A stretch of 64,000 nucleotides of DNA from Kordiimonas pumila (GTDB taxonomy: Bacteria > Pseudomonadota > Alphaproteobacteria > Sphingomonadales > Kordiimonadaceae), in contig NZ_CP061205.1 of NCBI RefSeq assembly GCF_015240255.1, positions 868,001 to 932,000 on the forward strand, read 5' to 3'. Numbering within the stretch: position 1 is the first letter of the stretch; each line of letters starts with the position of its first letter. The notes beneath the pieces were generated by a model that was not told the origin of the DNA, searched no databases, and saw only the letters and a program-made list of their open reading frames with translations. Shown here in pieces: positions 1 to 7,444 of this stretch. The position numbers were made by a program, and so were the translations under genes.

Positions 1-1
1 T

Positions 2-355
2 GACAGTTTCAGCGAGTTTTTCCCATATTATTTATCGGAACATTCGCTACCGGTGTGTCGGGCTTTGCATTATATTGGCACCAGCCTTGGAACTGTCATT
101 ATGCTTTATGCTCTTTTGAGTCAAAAATGGTGGTTGCTGCTTTTATTCCCTGTTGTGGGCTATGGTTTTGCATGGGTTGGCCATTATGTGTTTGAGAAAA
201 ACCGCCCTGCGACTTTTGATTACACATGGTGGTCGCTGCTTGGTGATTACAAAATGTTTAGCTTGTGGGTCACAGGCCGGATTGGCCCTGCGATGGAAGA
301 TGCACTTGCTAAATATGGCCGGCGTAATAGCAAAGGTGCTTCCGGCGCAGCATAA
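2..355 (+). CDS. Mpo1-like (DUF962) membrane protein, 5' end cut off
   Basis: The reading frame is open to the left edge, so the gene begins outside the window; a GTG at 53 is only an internal valine. The visible part begins DSFSEFFPYYLSEH and continues with LHYIGTSLG, two hydrophobic segments, then GHYVFEKNRPATF and a short amphipathic tail. This pattern is typical of the small DUF962/Mpo1 family. In yeast, Mpo1 is an iron-dependent dioxygenase that alpha-oxidises 2-hydroxy fatty acids; bacterial members are mostly uncharacterised. The His residues of LHYIGT and GHYVFE are the family's likely metal ligands. A weak 5-bp hairpin (416-432) follows the stop. Family call is good, bacterial function is inferred. 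Confidence 0.75.
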   Translation, partial: DSFSEFFPYYLSEHSLPVCRALHYIGTSLGTVIMLYALLSQKWWLLLLFPVVGYGFAWVGHYVFEKNRPATFDYTWWSLLGDYKMFSLWVTGRIGPAMEDALAKYGRRNSKGASGAA

Positions 356-468
356 TGACAGGGAACGTGCCGCTATTATTGCAATTTGTTTCAACATTCG
401 TTACCACTGAAAGAGAGGGGATGTCAGCCCCTGACTTTATCGGCCCCTTTTGTCTGGATCAGTCATAA

Positions 469-1410
469 ATGCCACTTTATTTACCGATCGCCGAACTCTC
501 TATGAATATATTTCTAGTGATTGGTATGGGCGCGATTGTTGGCTTCTTATCGGGCATGTTTGGGGTGGGCGGTGGCTTTTTGATGGCGCCGCTTTTAATT
601 TTTGTAGGGATTCCGCCTGCGGTTGCTGTGGCGACCCAGTCTAACCAGATCACCGCCGCTTCTGTTACGGGTGCACTTGCGCATTATAGGCGACAAGGCA
701 TCGATTTTAAGATGGGCACCGTTTTAATTGTTGGCGGTGCTGTTGGGTCATTTTTTGGAGCGCAGGTTTTTACGTATCTGAGGGGACTTGGGCAGGTCGA
801 TCTCATGATTGCCCTTGCTTATGTAATGTTCCTTGGCTTGGTTGGCGGCCTTATGTTCTGGGAAAGTGTGCGCGCAATCCTGCGGCAATATCGGGGTTAT
901 GTAGCGCCAAAAGGCCCGAGGGAGGACCGCCATAAAGCGTGGATCCATGCGCTACCCTTTAAAATGCGATTCCGGAAATCTCGGCTTTATATATCTGTTC
1001 TGTTGCCACTTGCAATTGGCACTCTTGTGGGGCTTTTGTCGGCCATTATGGGCGTTGGCGGTGGCTTTATTATGCTGCCAGCCATGATCTATCTGTTAGG
1101 AATGCCAACCAATGTGGTGATTGGTACCTCGCTGTTTCAGATTATTTTTGTAACAGCTCTAACAACTATTTTTCATTCGGTCAGTAGCCAGACAGTTGAT
1201 ATTTTTCTGGCGATCCTGCTGTTGATAGGTGGTGTTTTTGGGGCACAGATGGGCGCGCAGGTTGGCATGAAAATGAAAGGCGAGCATTTGCGCGCCTTGC
1301 TCGCGCTGCTTGTTCTCGTGGTCTGTGCTAAAATGGGCTACGGCCTGATTGTGGAACCAGATGAGCTATATAGTGTATCGCCGGTTGATGCAAACGGTGA
1401 GGCATCTTGA
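469..1410 (+). CDS. TauE/SafE family membrane exporter
   Basis: A 313-residue polytopic inner-membrane protein with the two-fold repeat typical of TauE/SafE carriers. The motif GMFGVGGGFLMAPLLIFVGIP lies near residues 29-49, and its second copy (MGVGGGFIMLPAMIYLLG) near 205. Members export sulfite, sulfoacetate or other organic anions; the substrate cannot be read here. I kept the start at 469 because related alphaproteobacterial proteins begin with a similar LPIAE segment, although no good ribosome site is visible; ATG at 502 is the alternative. The TIGR02186 gene overlaps its stop, and a TusA-like sulfur-carrier gene lies just beyond on the other strand, which loosely favours a sulfur-related job. 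Confidence 0.9.
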   Translation: MPLYLPIAELSMNIFLVIGMGAIVGFLSGMFGVGGGFLMAPLLIFVGIPPAVAVATQSNQITAASVTGALAHYRRQGIDFKMGTVLIVGGAVGSFFGAQVFTYLRGLGQVDLMIALAYVMFLGLVGGLMFWESVRAILRQYRGYVAPKGPREDRHKAWIHALPFKMRFRKSRLYISVLLPLAIGTLVGLLSAIMGVGGGFIMLPAMIYLLGMPTNVVIGTSLFQIIFVTALTTIFHSVSSQTVDIFLAILLLIGGVFGAQMGAQVGMKMKGEHLRALLALLVLVVCAKMGYGLIVEPDELYSVSPVDANGEAS

Positions 1411-2162
1411 TGGTACGGTTTCTGGCAGTACTGGCTTTACTTCTTATCGGCCTTAAGCCTGCTGCAGCCCTTGTCACTGACCTGACAAACAAGCGTATTG
1501 AAATTAGATATAGCTTTAACGGCGCGGACCTTATTCTATTTGGCGCTATTGGATCCTCTGGCGTAAACCCGATGAAAGAACCCTTTGATGTGGTGGTTGT
1601 GGTGCGCGGTCCTGAATCAAAAGCGGTGGTGCGCCGTAAAGACAAAGTTGGCATTATCTGGATTAATAACGAAGATATCATTTTCCCGGCGGCCCCCGGC
1701 TATTATGCCGTTGCGGCAACCCGGCCAATTAAAGAAATAGCCAGCAGGGCTGCTTTTGAAAGCTACGGTATCGGGTTTGATTATTTGCCACTGGTTGCAG
1801 AAACTGACCACGGCCTTGTGGTGCCACCAGCCGAATTTAGAAATGCACTTTTTAGACTGCGGGCAACTGAAAACCTGTACAGGCAGGAACTAGATACGGT
1901 TACCCACGTGGCTGAGGGCCTGTTTCGAACCGATGTGCATTTACCGGCCAAGGTGCCTGTTGGAGAATTTATTGTTGAAACTTTTCTATTTCAGCACGGT
2001 AGCCTGAAGGCCAGAAACCGTATTAAACTGAATGTCGACAAAGAAGGTTTTGAACGAGCAGCTTATACATTTGCTAACGAATACCCTTTTTGGTACGGCC
2101 TGACGGCTGTGCTTGTTGCCCTTGCTGCAGGGTGGGGTGTGGGTATGATAAGCAGAAAGTAA
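1410..2162 (+). CDS. TIGR02186 family membrane-anchored protein
   Basis: A 250-residue protein with an N-terminal signal sequence (about 1-20, ending near KPAAA) and one C-terminal transmembrane helix (about 225-247), leaving a periplasmic domain between. It fits the alphaproteobacterial TIGR02186 (Alph_Pro_TM) family, which I know as a neighbour of TauE/SafE genes. The ATG shares one base with the upstream TGA, so translation is probably coupled, and the two proteins may work together. A TTG one codon earlier is possible but less likely. No catalytic motif is visible; function is unknown. Confidence 0.8.
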   Translation: MVRFLAVLALLLIGLKPAAALVTDLTNKRIEIRYSFNGADLILFGAIGSSGVNPMKEPFDVVVVVRGPESKAVVRRKDKVGIIWINNEDIIFPAAPGYYAVAATRPIKEIASRAAFESYGIGFDYLPLVAETDHGLVVPPAEFRNALFRLRATENLYRQELDTVTHVAEGLFRTDVHLPAKVPVGEFIVETFLFQHGSLKARNRIKLNVDKEGFERAAYTFANEYPFWYGLTAVLVALAAGWGVGMISRK

Positions 2163-2167
2163 GCTGC

Positions 2168-2476
2168 TTAATGGCGCGACAGGCGCAGCGGTACAACAGG
2201 CAGGTCTTCTGCGGGTGATGTAGCGGCCTTTTCAATTTCAAAAATGTACGTTTTTTCTTCAATACGTGCCATGCGCAGTGTGTGACCTGTGATTTTGCAG
2301 AAGGCAGGCATGTCTTGTACAGATGCTGGGTCAGAAGCTTTTACAACGAGCATTTCGCCCGGTTTCATACCGTCCAGAATTCGGCGGGTGCGAAGTACAG
2401 GAATGGGGCATAGCAAACCTGTTACATCTAGTGTCGCTATTGTAGGCTCAGGTGTTGCTTCAGGTGCTGCGGTCAT
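2168..2476 (-). CDS. TusA-like sulfur carrier protein
   Basis: A 102-residue protein of the TusA/SirA/YedF fold. The signature CPIPVLRTRR follows a LDVTGLLC segment near residues 20-28; that first Cys is the sulfur-accepting residue of the family. The rest follows the usual beta-alpha-beta-alpha pattern with the LVVKASDP strand. TusA proteins relay persulfide sulfur to tRNA thiolation, molybdenum cofactor synthesis or dissimilatory sulfur pathways. About 18 residues before the core are Ala/Pro/Glu-rich and probably disordered. The gene converges on the TIGR02186 gene with 5 bases between stops. ATG at 2476 is preferred over GTG at 2479. Which relay it serves is not determined. Confidence 0.85.
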   Translation of the reverse strand: MTAAPEATPEPTIATLDVTGLLCPIPVLRTRRILDGMKPGEMLVVKASDPASVQDMPAFCKITGHTLRMARIEEKTYIFEIEKAATSPAEDLPVVPLRLSRH

Positions 2477-2599
2477 CACACTAATACCTTATACCGTGGT
2501 GGCATCATTTTCACGTAGGGTTTTATAGTAACCAGTTTTCAAGTCTAGACCTAAAACATCAATGTTGGGTTAACAAAAATACTAATTATCACCAACAGC

Positions 2600-2709
2600 A
2601 AAAAGAAACGACCCGCCCTGGGTGGGGGCGGGTCGGGTTTCCGGGAATGGGTATTTCCCGGAAATTTGGACGGAACATGGGTGCCGGGTGCTGAGTGATT
2701 CCGTCCAAA
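2600..2709 (-). ncRNA. Triple-hairpin RNA array ending in an intrinsic terminator
   Basis: Three perfect inverted repeats follow one another directly. Read on the minus strand they are: an 11-bp stem TTTGGACGGAA (2709-2699 with 2675-2665), a 10-bp stem TTTCCGGGAA (2664-2655 with 2647-2638) and a 10-bp GC-rich stem CGACCCGCCC (2635-2626 with 2618-2609). Nine bases TTTCTTTTT follow (2608-2600), so the last stem is a Rho-independent terminator for minus-strand transcripts. Stems one and two abut, and two bases separate two and three. The loops read ATACCCA and CCACCCA, and the 23-base first loop contains CACCC and CACCCA, so ACCCA recurs in all three. It begins 6 bases past the stop of the 74-residue gene, so it is either its structured 3' UTR or an sRNA released from it. 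Confidence 0.75.
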
Positions 2710-2715
2710 ACTAAA

Positions 2716-2940
2716 TTAGTGTAAAACCACCCCTTTGGGTCGGTTAGCCTTAACAGTACGGTTGGCTAGGTGCTCGTGAATGGAAAGCCACATGGAAAGG
2801 CCTTCCTCGTCGCCAAGCGCTTTCATTTTAGTTAGGGCCTGATCAGCATAGAGTAGTGCATCCTCGCCGAGGTTTTTCAGCAGGTTGCCTGCAACCAGAT
2901 CAAAATAATAGTCTGGGTCAAAAGAAAGGGGTTCTTGCAT
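2716..2940 (-). CDS. Small acidic alphaproteobacterial protein, function unknown
   Basis: A 74-residue soluble, mostly helical protein. Its centre follows the pattern G-x2-A-x3-A-x3-A-x2-K-M-x3-GD-x2-G-x3-W-x2-I, which I recognise from short uncharacterised proteins common in Alphaproteobacteria (DUF6961-like in appearance, not proven). ATG at 2940 is chosen because GGAGC lies 7 bases upstream; a longer frame to 2991 runs into the promoter. A sigma-54-type promoter lies about 47 bases upstream and a triple-hairpin RNA follows directly, so protein and RNA probably form one transcript. No catalytic residues can be named. Confidence 0.7.
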   Translation of the reverse strand: MQEPLSFDPDYYFDLVAGNLLKNLGEDALLYADQALTKMKALGDEEGLSMWLSIHEHLANRTVKANRPKGVVLH

Positions 2941-2986
2941 GGCATTGCTCCGTCTTATCAGGTTCAGGGTTACTGCCACTCTATAG

Positions 2987-3002
2987 AGCAACAGGTGTGC
3001 CA
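2987..3002 (-). promoter_or_regulatory. Sigma-54 (RpoN) type -24/-12 promoter
   Basis: The minus strand reads TGGCAC-ACCTG-TTGCT, a full match to the sigma-54 consensus TGGCAC-N5-TTGC(A/T) with correct spacing. Transcription would start near 2975, giving a leader of about 35 bases before the ATG at 2940 with GGAGC in place. Sigma-54 promoters need an ATP-using enhancer-binding protein; none is encoded in this window. Confidence 0.65.
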
Positions 3003-3124
3003 GTTTTACGGAGCGTGTGTTTTTGCTGTGTTTTTAATTGGTTGATGAAACTTGCGCCTGCACAAAGGCATAGAGGCGGCGAAAGATGCCGGGGTAAGTC
3101 TTGCCCTCTAGGTAACGCTTGCCG

Positions 3125-3805
3125 TTACTGTGGGAGACAAGCTGCTAGAAGGTCGGGGGCTTGTTTCCAGCCCTCTGTGCCCTTAATGCGCGGCACGGTT
3201 ACAACCGGAATGTCTGTCCAATTTTCAATCTGTTCTTGTGTTTTGAGGAGGTCAGGGTGGCCTGCACCGGCTGTTTCAGAAATAACAATCGCAGTGATTG
3301 GCAGCTTGCGGGTTTTCATGGCCTCGGCGGTGGCAATGATATGCGATATGGTGCCAAGATAACTGCCCGCAACCAGTACAGAAGCAAGGTTTATGTCGCT
3401 TATCCAGTCTGCCACCAGCCGGTTATGGGTAAGCGGTACAAAACTGCCGCCCACACCCTCAATAAGCGTGAAGGGGGACGCTGAAAGGCGGCCTTTACAA
3501 AGGGTGATAAGGGCGTCGTAGTCTAGTGTTTTACCTTCAAGCGCTGCCGCCATTGAAGGCGCAAGTGGTGCTTTATAGCGAAAAGGGGAAAGCTGGTCGA
3601 TTGTGGCTGCATCAAGCGGCAGACGGAGGCTTTCTGCAATAACAGCGGTATCTGTGCCGGTCATATCGGCACCGTTTATACCGCTGATAATAGGTTTGAT
3701 GGCATCAACAGGTTTGCCAGCCTCTATTAATTGGTGGCATAGGCATGCGGTGACGAATGTTTTGCCAATTTCAGTACCGGTTGATGTAATGAACAGCCCG
3801 TTCAT
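3125..3805 (-). CDS. bioD: Dethiobiotin synthase
   Basis: A 226-residue P-loop enzyme that closes the ureido ring of dethiobiotin from 7,8-diaminononanoate, CO2 and ATP. The N-terminus carries the phosphate-binding loop GTEIGKT (residues 10-16), IKPIISG follows near 41, and EGVGGSFVPL is the second substrate-binding segment near 115. Length is normal for BioD. Its ATG overlaps the bioF stop by 4 bases (ATGA), so translation is coupled to bioF. The longer frame to 3835 lies inside bioF and is not used. Confidence 0.96.
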   Translation of the reverse strand: MNGLFITSTGTEIGKTFVTACLCHQLIEAGKPVDAIKPIISGINGADMTGTDTAVIAESLRLPLDAATIDQLSPFRYKAPLAPSMAAALEGKTLDYDALITLCKGRLSASPFTLIEGVGGSFVPLTHNRLVADWISDINLASVLVAGSYLGTISHIIATAEAMKTRKLPITAIVISETAGAGHPDLLKTQEQIENWTDIPVVTVPRIKGTEGWKQAPDLLAACLPQ

Positions 3806-4977
3806 GCTGCCCCCCCCAGTGACAGCTTCCGGCAAGCTGTTATCAGCCGCTCTATATCGCTGTCTCTGTGGCTTGCAGAAAAGGTGAACCTGAGTCGAGA
3901 TGTGCCTTCTGGCACTGTTGGTGGCCGGAAGGCTGTTACCTTGAACCCTTTTTCGGCAAGCTTGGCTGATGCCGCAAGGGCATCTGTTTCGGCGCCAATA
4001 ACCAGCGGTACAATGGGCGTTTCTGGTGTTGGCAGTTGCAGGCTTTTGGCAAAATGCTGCGCGAGCTGTGTGGGCCGTGCTGTTAATGTCGGGTTGCTCT
4101 CGATCATCTCAAGTGCTTTTAAGGCCGCGCCAATCGTGCCTGGCGGCAGGCCTGTTGTGTATATAAATGACCGCGCGCGTGTTTTAATAAAATCAATCAC
4201 TGGTTTGCTGGCCGCAAGGTAGCCACCGTAAGCGCCAACTGCCTTTGAAAGAGTACCCATTTGCAGGGGCACCAAATGCTCGGCGCCGCATGCGTGGGCG
4301 GAGCCGCGTCCGCTGCCAATAGTACCAAGGGCATGAGCATCGTCGTTCATCAGCCAGGCGTCATATTTTTGTGCCAGTTCGCCGAGCGCAATAAGCGGGG
4401 CAATGTCGCCGTCCATTGAATAGACACCGTCAACAATGATCATAGCGTGAGGGTGATTATGCCGGTGCTCGGCCATCAGTTCCGCTGCATGGTCAGCATC
4501 ATTATGGCGAAAATACAAAGTTTTGGCGTTTGAAAGTGCCATACCTGCATGAATGCAGGTGTGCACCAGTTCGTCGGCAATGATGAGGTCTTTTTTGCCA
4601 ATGAATGTGGGAATAATGCCAACGTTAGCGAGATAGCCAGACCCAAAAACAGCTGCTGATTCTGTGCCTTTGATCTGCGCTATTTTTTCTTCCAGCGCAT
4701 CATATAGGGGGTGATTGCCGGTTACCAAACGGCTTGCGCCAGAACCAGCACCATATTTACGGGTGGCTTCAATGGCGGCGTTTACCACATCAGGATGGGT
4801 TGAAAGGCCTAAATAGTCATTATCTGTAAAGCTAATCAGGTGGCTGCCGTCAGCCGTTTCAATATCCATACCGTAACGACGTTCCATGGCAAAAAGGCTG
4901 CGGCGCTGGTTTTTGGCTTCCAGAGACGCCAGTTTTTGCTCGGCGAAGGCATTTAGGCTATTTTCAAAATTGCTCAT
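3802..4977 (-). CDS. bioF: 8-amino-7-oxononanoate synthase
   Basis: A 391-residue PLP enzyme of the alpha-oxoamine synthase family that condenses pimeloyl-ACP or pimeloyl-CoA with alanine, the first step of biotin ring assembly. Visible family marks are FTDNDYLGLS (50-59), GSGASRLVTGNH (78-89), the NDDAHALG cofactor segment (211-218) and the Schiff-base lysine in GTLSKAVGAYGG (K245). The start at 4977 gives the usual N-terminus; an upstream extension would reach into bioB. bioF-bioD are transcribed away from bioB-bioA across a 126-base shared promoter region. Confidence 0.97.
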   Translation of the reverse strand: MSNFENSLNAFAEQKLASLEAKNQRRSLFAMERRYGMDIETADGSHLISFTDNDYLGLSTHPDVVNAAIEATRKYGAGSGASRLVTGNHPLYDALEEKIAQIKGTESAAVFGSGYLANVGIIPTFIGKKDLIIADELVHTCIHAGMALSNAKTLYFRHNDADHAAELMAEHRHNHPHAMIIVDGVYSMDGDIAPLIALGELAQKYDAWLMNDDAHALGTIGSGRGSAHACGAEHLVPLQMGTLSKAVGAYGGYLAASKPVIDFIKTRARSFIYTTGLPPGTIGAALKALEMIESNPTLTARPTQLAQHFAKSLQLPTPETPIVPLVIGAETDALAASAKLAEKGFKVTAFRPPTVPEGTSRLRFTFSASHRDSDIERLITACRKLSLGGAA

Positions 4978-5103
4978 GCGGCGGAAATAAGCCCAATATG
5001 ACGCGGCGTCAACCTGCCTTTTTACTTGACTCTTAAGCGGTGTCCCGCAAGTGTGCGCGCTAGAAGCGCCAAAGCGCCGTGTATCTGTAAGGAGATTACA
5101 AAC

Positions 5104-6123
5104 ATGAATGCTCAAACTGCAATCCAACAGCCAGTTTCTGTTTCCAAGCCAGAGGGCGTACAGCCTGTAAGTGATGACACAGTGCGCCACGACTGGTCAA
5201 AAACCGAGATTATGGCGCTGTTTGACAAGCCCCTTATGGACCTGCTGTTTGAAGCTCAAACAGTGCACCGCATGTTTCATGACCCTAACAAGGTGCAGCT
5301 TTCGCAGCTTATTTCCATTAAAACCGGTGGCTGCGCCGAAGATTGCGGCTATTGCTCGCAGTCTGCCAAATATAAAAATGGCACGGGGCTGGATGCTACC
5401 AAATTAATGGAAGTGCAGCGTGTGGTGGATGCTGCGCAAAAGGCAAAAGAGGGTGGTGCGTCGCGCTACTGCATGGGTGCTGCATGGACCAGTCCCAAGG
5501 ACCGCGATATGGACACGCTTATTGCCATGGTTGAGGGCGTAAAGGCTGTTGGCATGGAAACCTGTATGACCCTTGGCATGCTCGATGATCACCAGACCAA
5601 GCGCCTCGCGGACGCAGGCCTTGATTATTATAATCATAACATTGATACATCTGAAGAATTTTACGGTGAGATTATTACAACCCGTACGTACCAAGACCGG
5701 CTGGACACACTTGCGCGTGTGCGTGCGGCTGGCATGAATGTATGTTCTGGTGGTATTGTCGGCATGGGCGAAAAGCGCGAAGACCGCGCCGGTATGCTGC
5801 GTACACTCGCTAACCTGCCTGAGCACCCACAATCTGTGCCTATCAACATGCTGGTGGCAGTGCCCGGCACGCCGCTTGAAAATGTGAAGCAAATGGACCC
5901 GTTTGAATTTGTGCGCACCCTTGCTGTTGCGCGCATCATGATGCCAAAATCAGAGGTGCGCTTGTCTGCGGGTCGGCAGGAAATGAGCGAAGAATTGCAG
6001 GCCATGTGCTTTATGGCGGGTGCCAGCAGTATTTTCTACGGCGAGCAATTGCTGACCACTCCAAACCCAGAAAATAATAGCGATATGGCGCTGTTTAATA
6101 AACTGGGTTTGACACCAGCATAA
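5104..6123 (+). CDS. bioB: Biotin synthase (radical SAM)
   Basis: A 339-residue radical SAM enzyme that inserts sulfur into dethiobiotin. The 4Fe-4S cysteines are in [14 protein letters not shown] (C77, C81, C84); the SAM-binding [11 protein letters not shown] and the YNHNIDTS strand follow, with later motifs [11 protein letters not shown] and RLSAGRQEM supplying second-cluster ligands. ATG at 5104 is chosen for the AAGGAG at 5089-5094. An inverted repeat TGTAA-GGAGA-TTACA (5086-5100) places the ribosome site in a small loop. The N-terminal 35 residues are a longer, polar lead than in E. coli BioB. Confidence 0.97.
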   Translation: MNAQTAIQQPVSVSKPEGVQPVSDDTVRHDWSKTEIMALFDKPLMDLLFEAQTVHRMFHDPNKVQLSQLISIKTGGCAEDCGYCSQSAKYKNGTGLDATKLMEVQRVVDAAQKAKEGGASRYCMGAAWTSPKDRDMDTLIAMVEGVKAVGMETCMTLGMLDDHQTKRLADAGLDYYNHNIDTSEEFYGEIITTRTYQDRLDTLARVRAAGMNVCSGGIVGMGEKREDRAGMLRTLANLPEHPQSVPINMLVAVPGTPLENVKQMDPFEFVRTLAVARIMMPKSEVRLSAGRQEMSEELQAMCFMAGASSIFYGEQLLTTPNPENNSDMALFNKLGLTPA

Positions 6124-6124
6124 C

Positions 6125-7387
6125 ATGACGGGTTTTCCACACTGGTACACTGAGGGGCTGGAGCATATCTGGCTCCCCTACACACAAATGAAAACGGCCA
6201 CGCCGCCGCTGCCTGTTATCAGCGCTGACGGTGTGCGCCTTACACTTGCAGATGGCCGCCGCCTGATTGACGGTATTTCCAGCTGGTGGGCCGCAGCTCA
6301 CGGGTATAATAACCCGCATATCACGGCGGCTATGAAAGCCCAGATCGACACGATGCCGCACGTTATGTTTGGCGGCCTTGTGAACGAACCTGCGCTCACA
6401 CTTGCAACACGGCTGGCAGGCTTGCTGCCGGGTGACCTGAACCGGGTTTTTATTGCTGAATCAGGGTCTGTTTCTGTGGAAGTTGCCATGAAAATGGCGG
6501 CGCAGTATTTTATGAACCGGGGCGAAAAGCGCAGTAAATTTGTGCATTTCAGGGGCACATACCACGGCGACACACTGGGCACCATGGCAGTGTGTGACCC
6601 GGAAGAGGGCATGCACGGCATGTTCGCCGGTATGCTGGCAAAAAATATTTTGGCTGATTTACCAAAGACAGTAGCTGAGGCAGAAGCTTTCACTGTGTTC
6701 CTGAAAAAGAACGCCCACGATGTAGCAGCGGTTATAACAGAACCGCTTGTTCAGGGCGCTGGCGGCATGCGGTTTTTTGAGCCTGAAACCCTAAGGTGGC
6801 TGCGTGCAGCGTGCGACGAAGCCGGTGTGCTGTTGGTTGTTGACGAGATTTTTACCGGCTTTTACCGCACCGGCACCCGCTTTGCTATTGAGCAGGCGGG
6901 CATTGTCCCAGATATGGTAACGCTTTCAAAAGGCCTGTCAGGCGGTGTTACTCCGCTGTCGGCCTGTATTGCGCGCGAAACAGTGTTTGAGGCATTTTAT
7001 GACGATTCGCCCACGAAAGCCCTGATGCACGGCCCTACCTATATGGGGCACGCACTGGGCTGCGCGGCAGCGAATGCGTCGCTTGACCTTTACGAGCAGG
7101 CAGATTACGGCGTGCGCGTTGCGGCGATTGAAACCCAGTTAAAGGCCGAACTTGCCCCCTGTCGCACTTTGCCAAATGTGAAGGATGTGCGCGTTAAGGG
7201 TGCAATCGGCGTTGTGCAGCTCGCGGATGCCTCAGGGCTTGAGCGCTTAAAGCCACTGTTTGTGGAAAAGGGTGTGTGGATACGCCCGTTCAGGGATATT
7301 GTGTACCTTACCCCGCCCATGGTGATTGAGCCTGATGACCTGAGTGTACTGACAGCGGCGATCAACAGCGTTTTGGCTGGTGTATAG
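6125..7387 (+). CDS. bioA: Adenosylmethionine-8-amino-7-oxononanoate aminotransferase
   Basis: A 420-residue class III PLP aminotransferase that makes 7,8-diaminopelargonate using SAM as amino donor. Key marks are the substrate segment WLPYTQM (16-22), SSWWAAAHGYNNPHI (52-66), DEIFTGFYRTG with the PLP-contacting Asp (D240) and the Schiff-base lysine in TLSKGLSGG (K269). It begins 1 base after the bioB stop, so the two are one operon. With bioF and bioD this covers the four ring-assembly steps; no pimeloyl-supply gene (bioC, bioH, bioZ) is in the window. Confidence 0.97.
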   Translation: MTGFPHWYTEGLEHIWLPYTQMKTATPPLPVISADGVRLTLADGRRLIDGISSWWAAAHGYNNPHITAAMKAQIDTMPHVMFGGLVNEPALTLATRLAGLLPGDLNRVFIAESGSVSVEVAMKMAAQYFMNRGEKRSKFVHFRGTYHGDTLGTMAVCDPEEGMHGMFAGMLAKNILADLPKTVAEAEAFTVFLKKNAHDVAAVITEPLVQGAGGMRFFEPETLRWLRAACDEAGVLLVVDEIFTGFYRTGTRFAIEQAGIVPDMVTLSKGLSGGVTPLSACIARETVFEAFYDDSPTKALMHGPTYMGHALGCAAANASLDLYEQADYGVRVAAIETQLKAELAPCRTLPNVKDVRVKGAIGVVQLADASGLERLKPLFVEKGVWIRPFRDIVYLTPPMVIEPDDLSVLTAAINSVLAGV

Positions 7388-7444
7388 GTATCTGGCGTGT
7401 TGAATGGTATAACCTCTTTCACGAGATAGAAGAGGGGACAAACT

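Noticed and set aside
416-432. Terminator after the Mpo1-like gene
   Set aside because: Only a 5-bp AGGGG/CCCCT stem with no T-run.
4978-5103. BioR or BirA operator between bioF and bioB
   Set aside because: No TTATAGATAA-like or TTGTAAC-N15-GTTACAA-like sequence. The TGTAA-GGAGA-TTACA around the ribosome site is too short to call.
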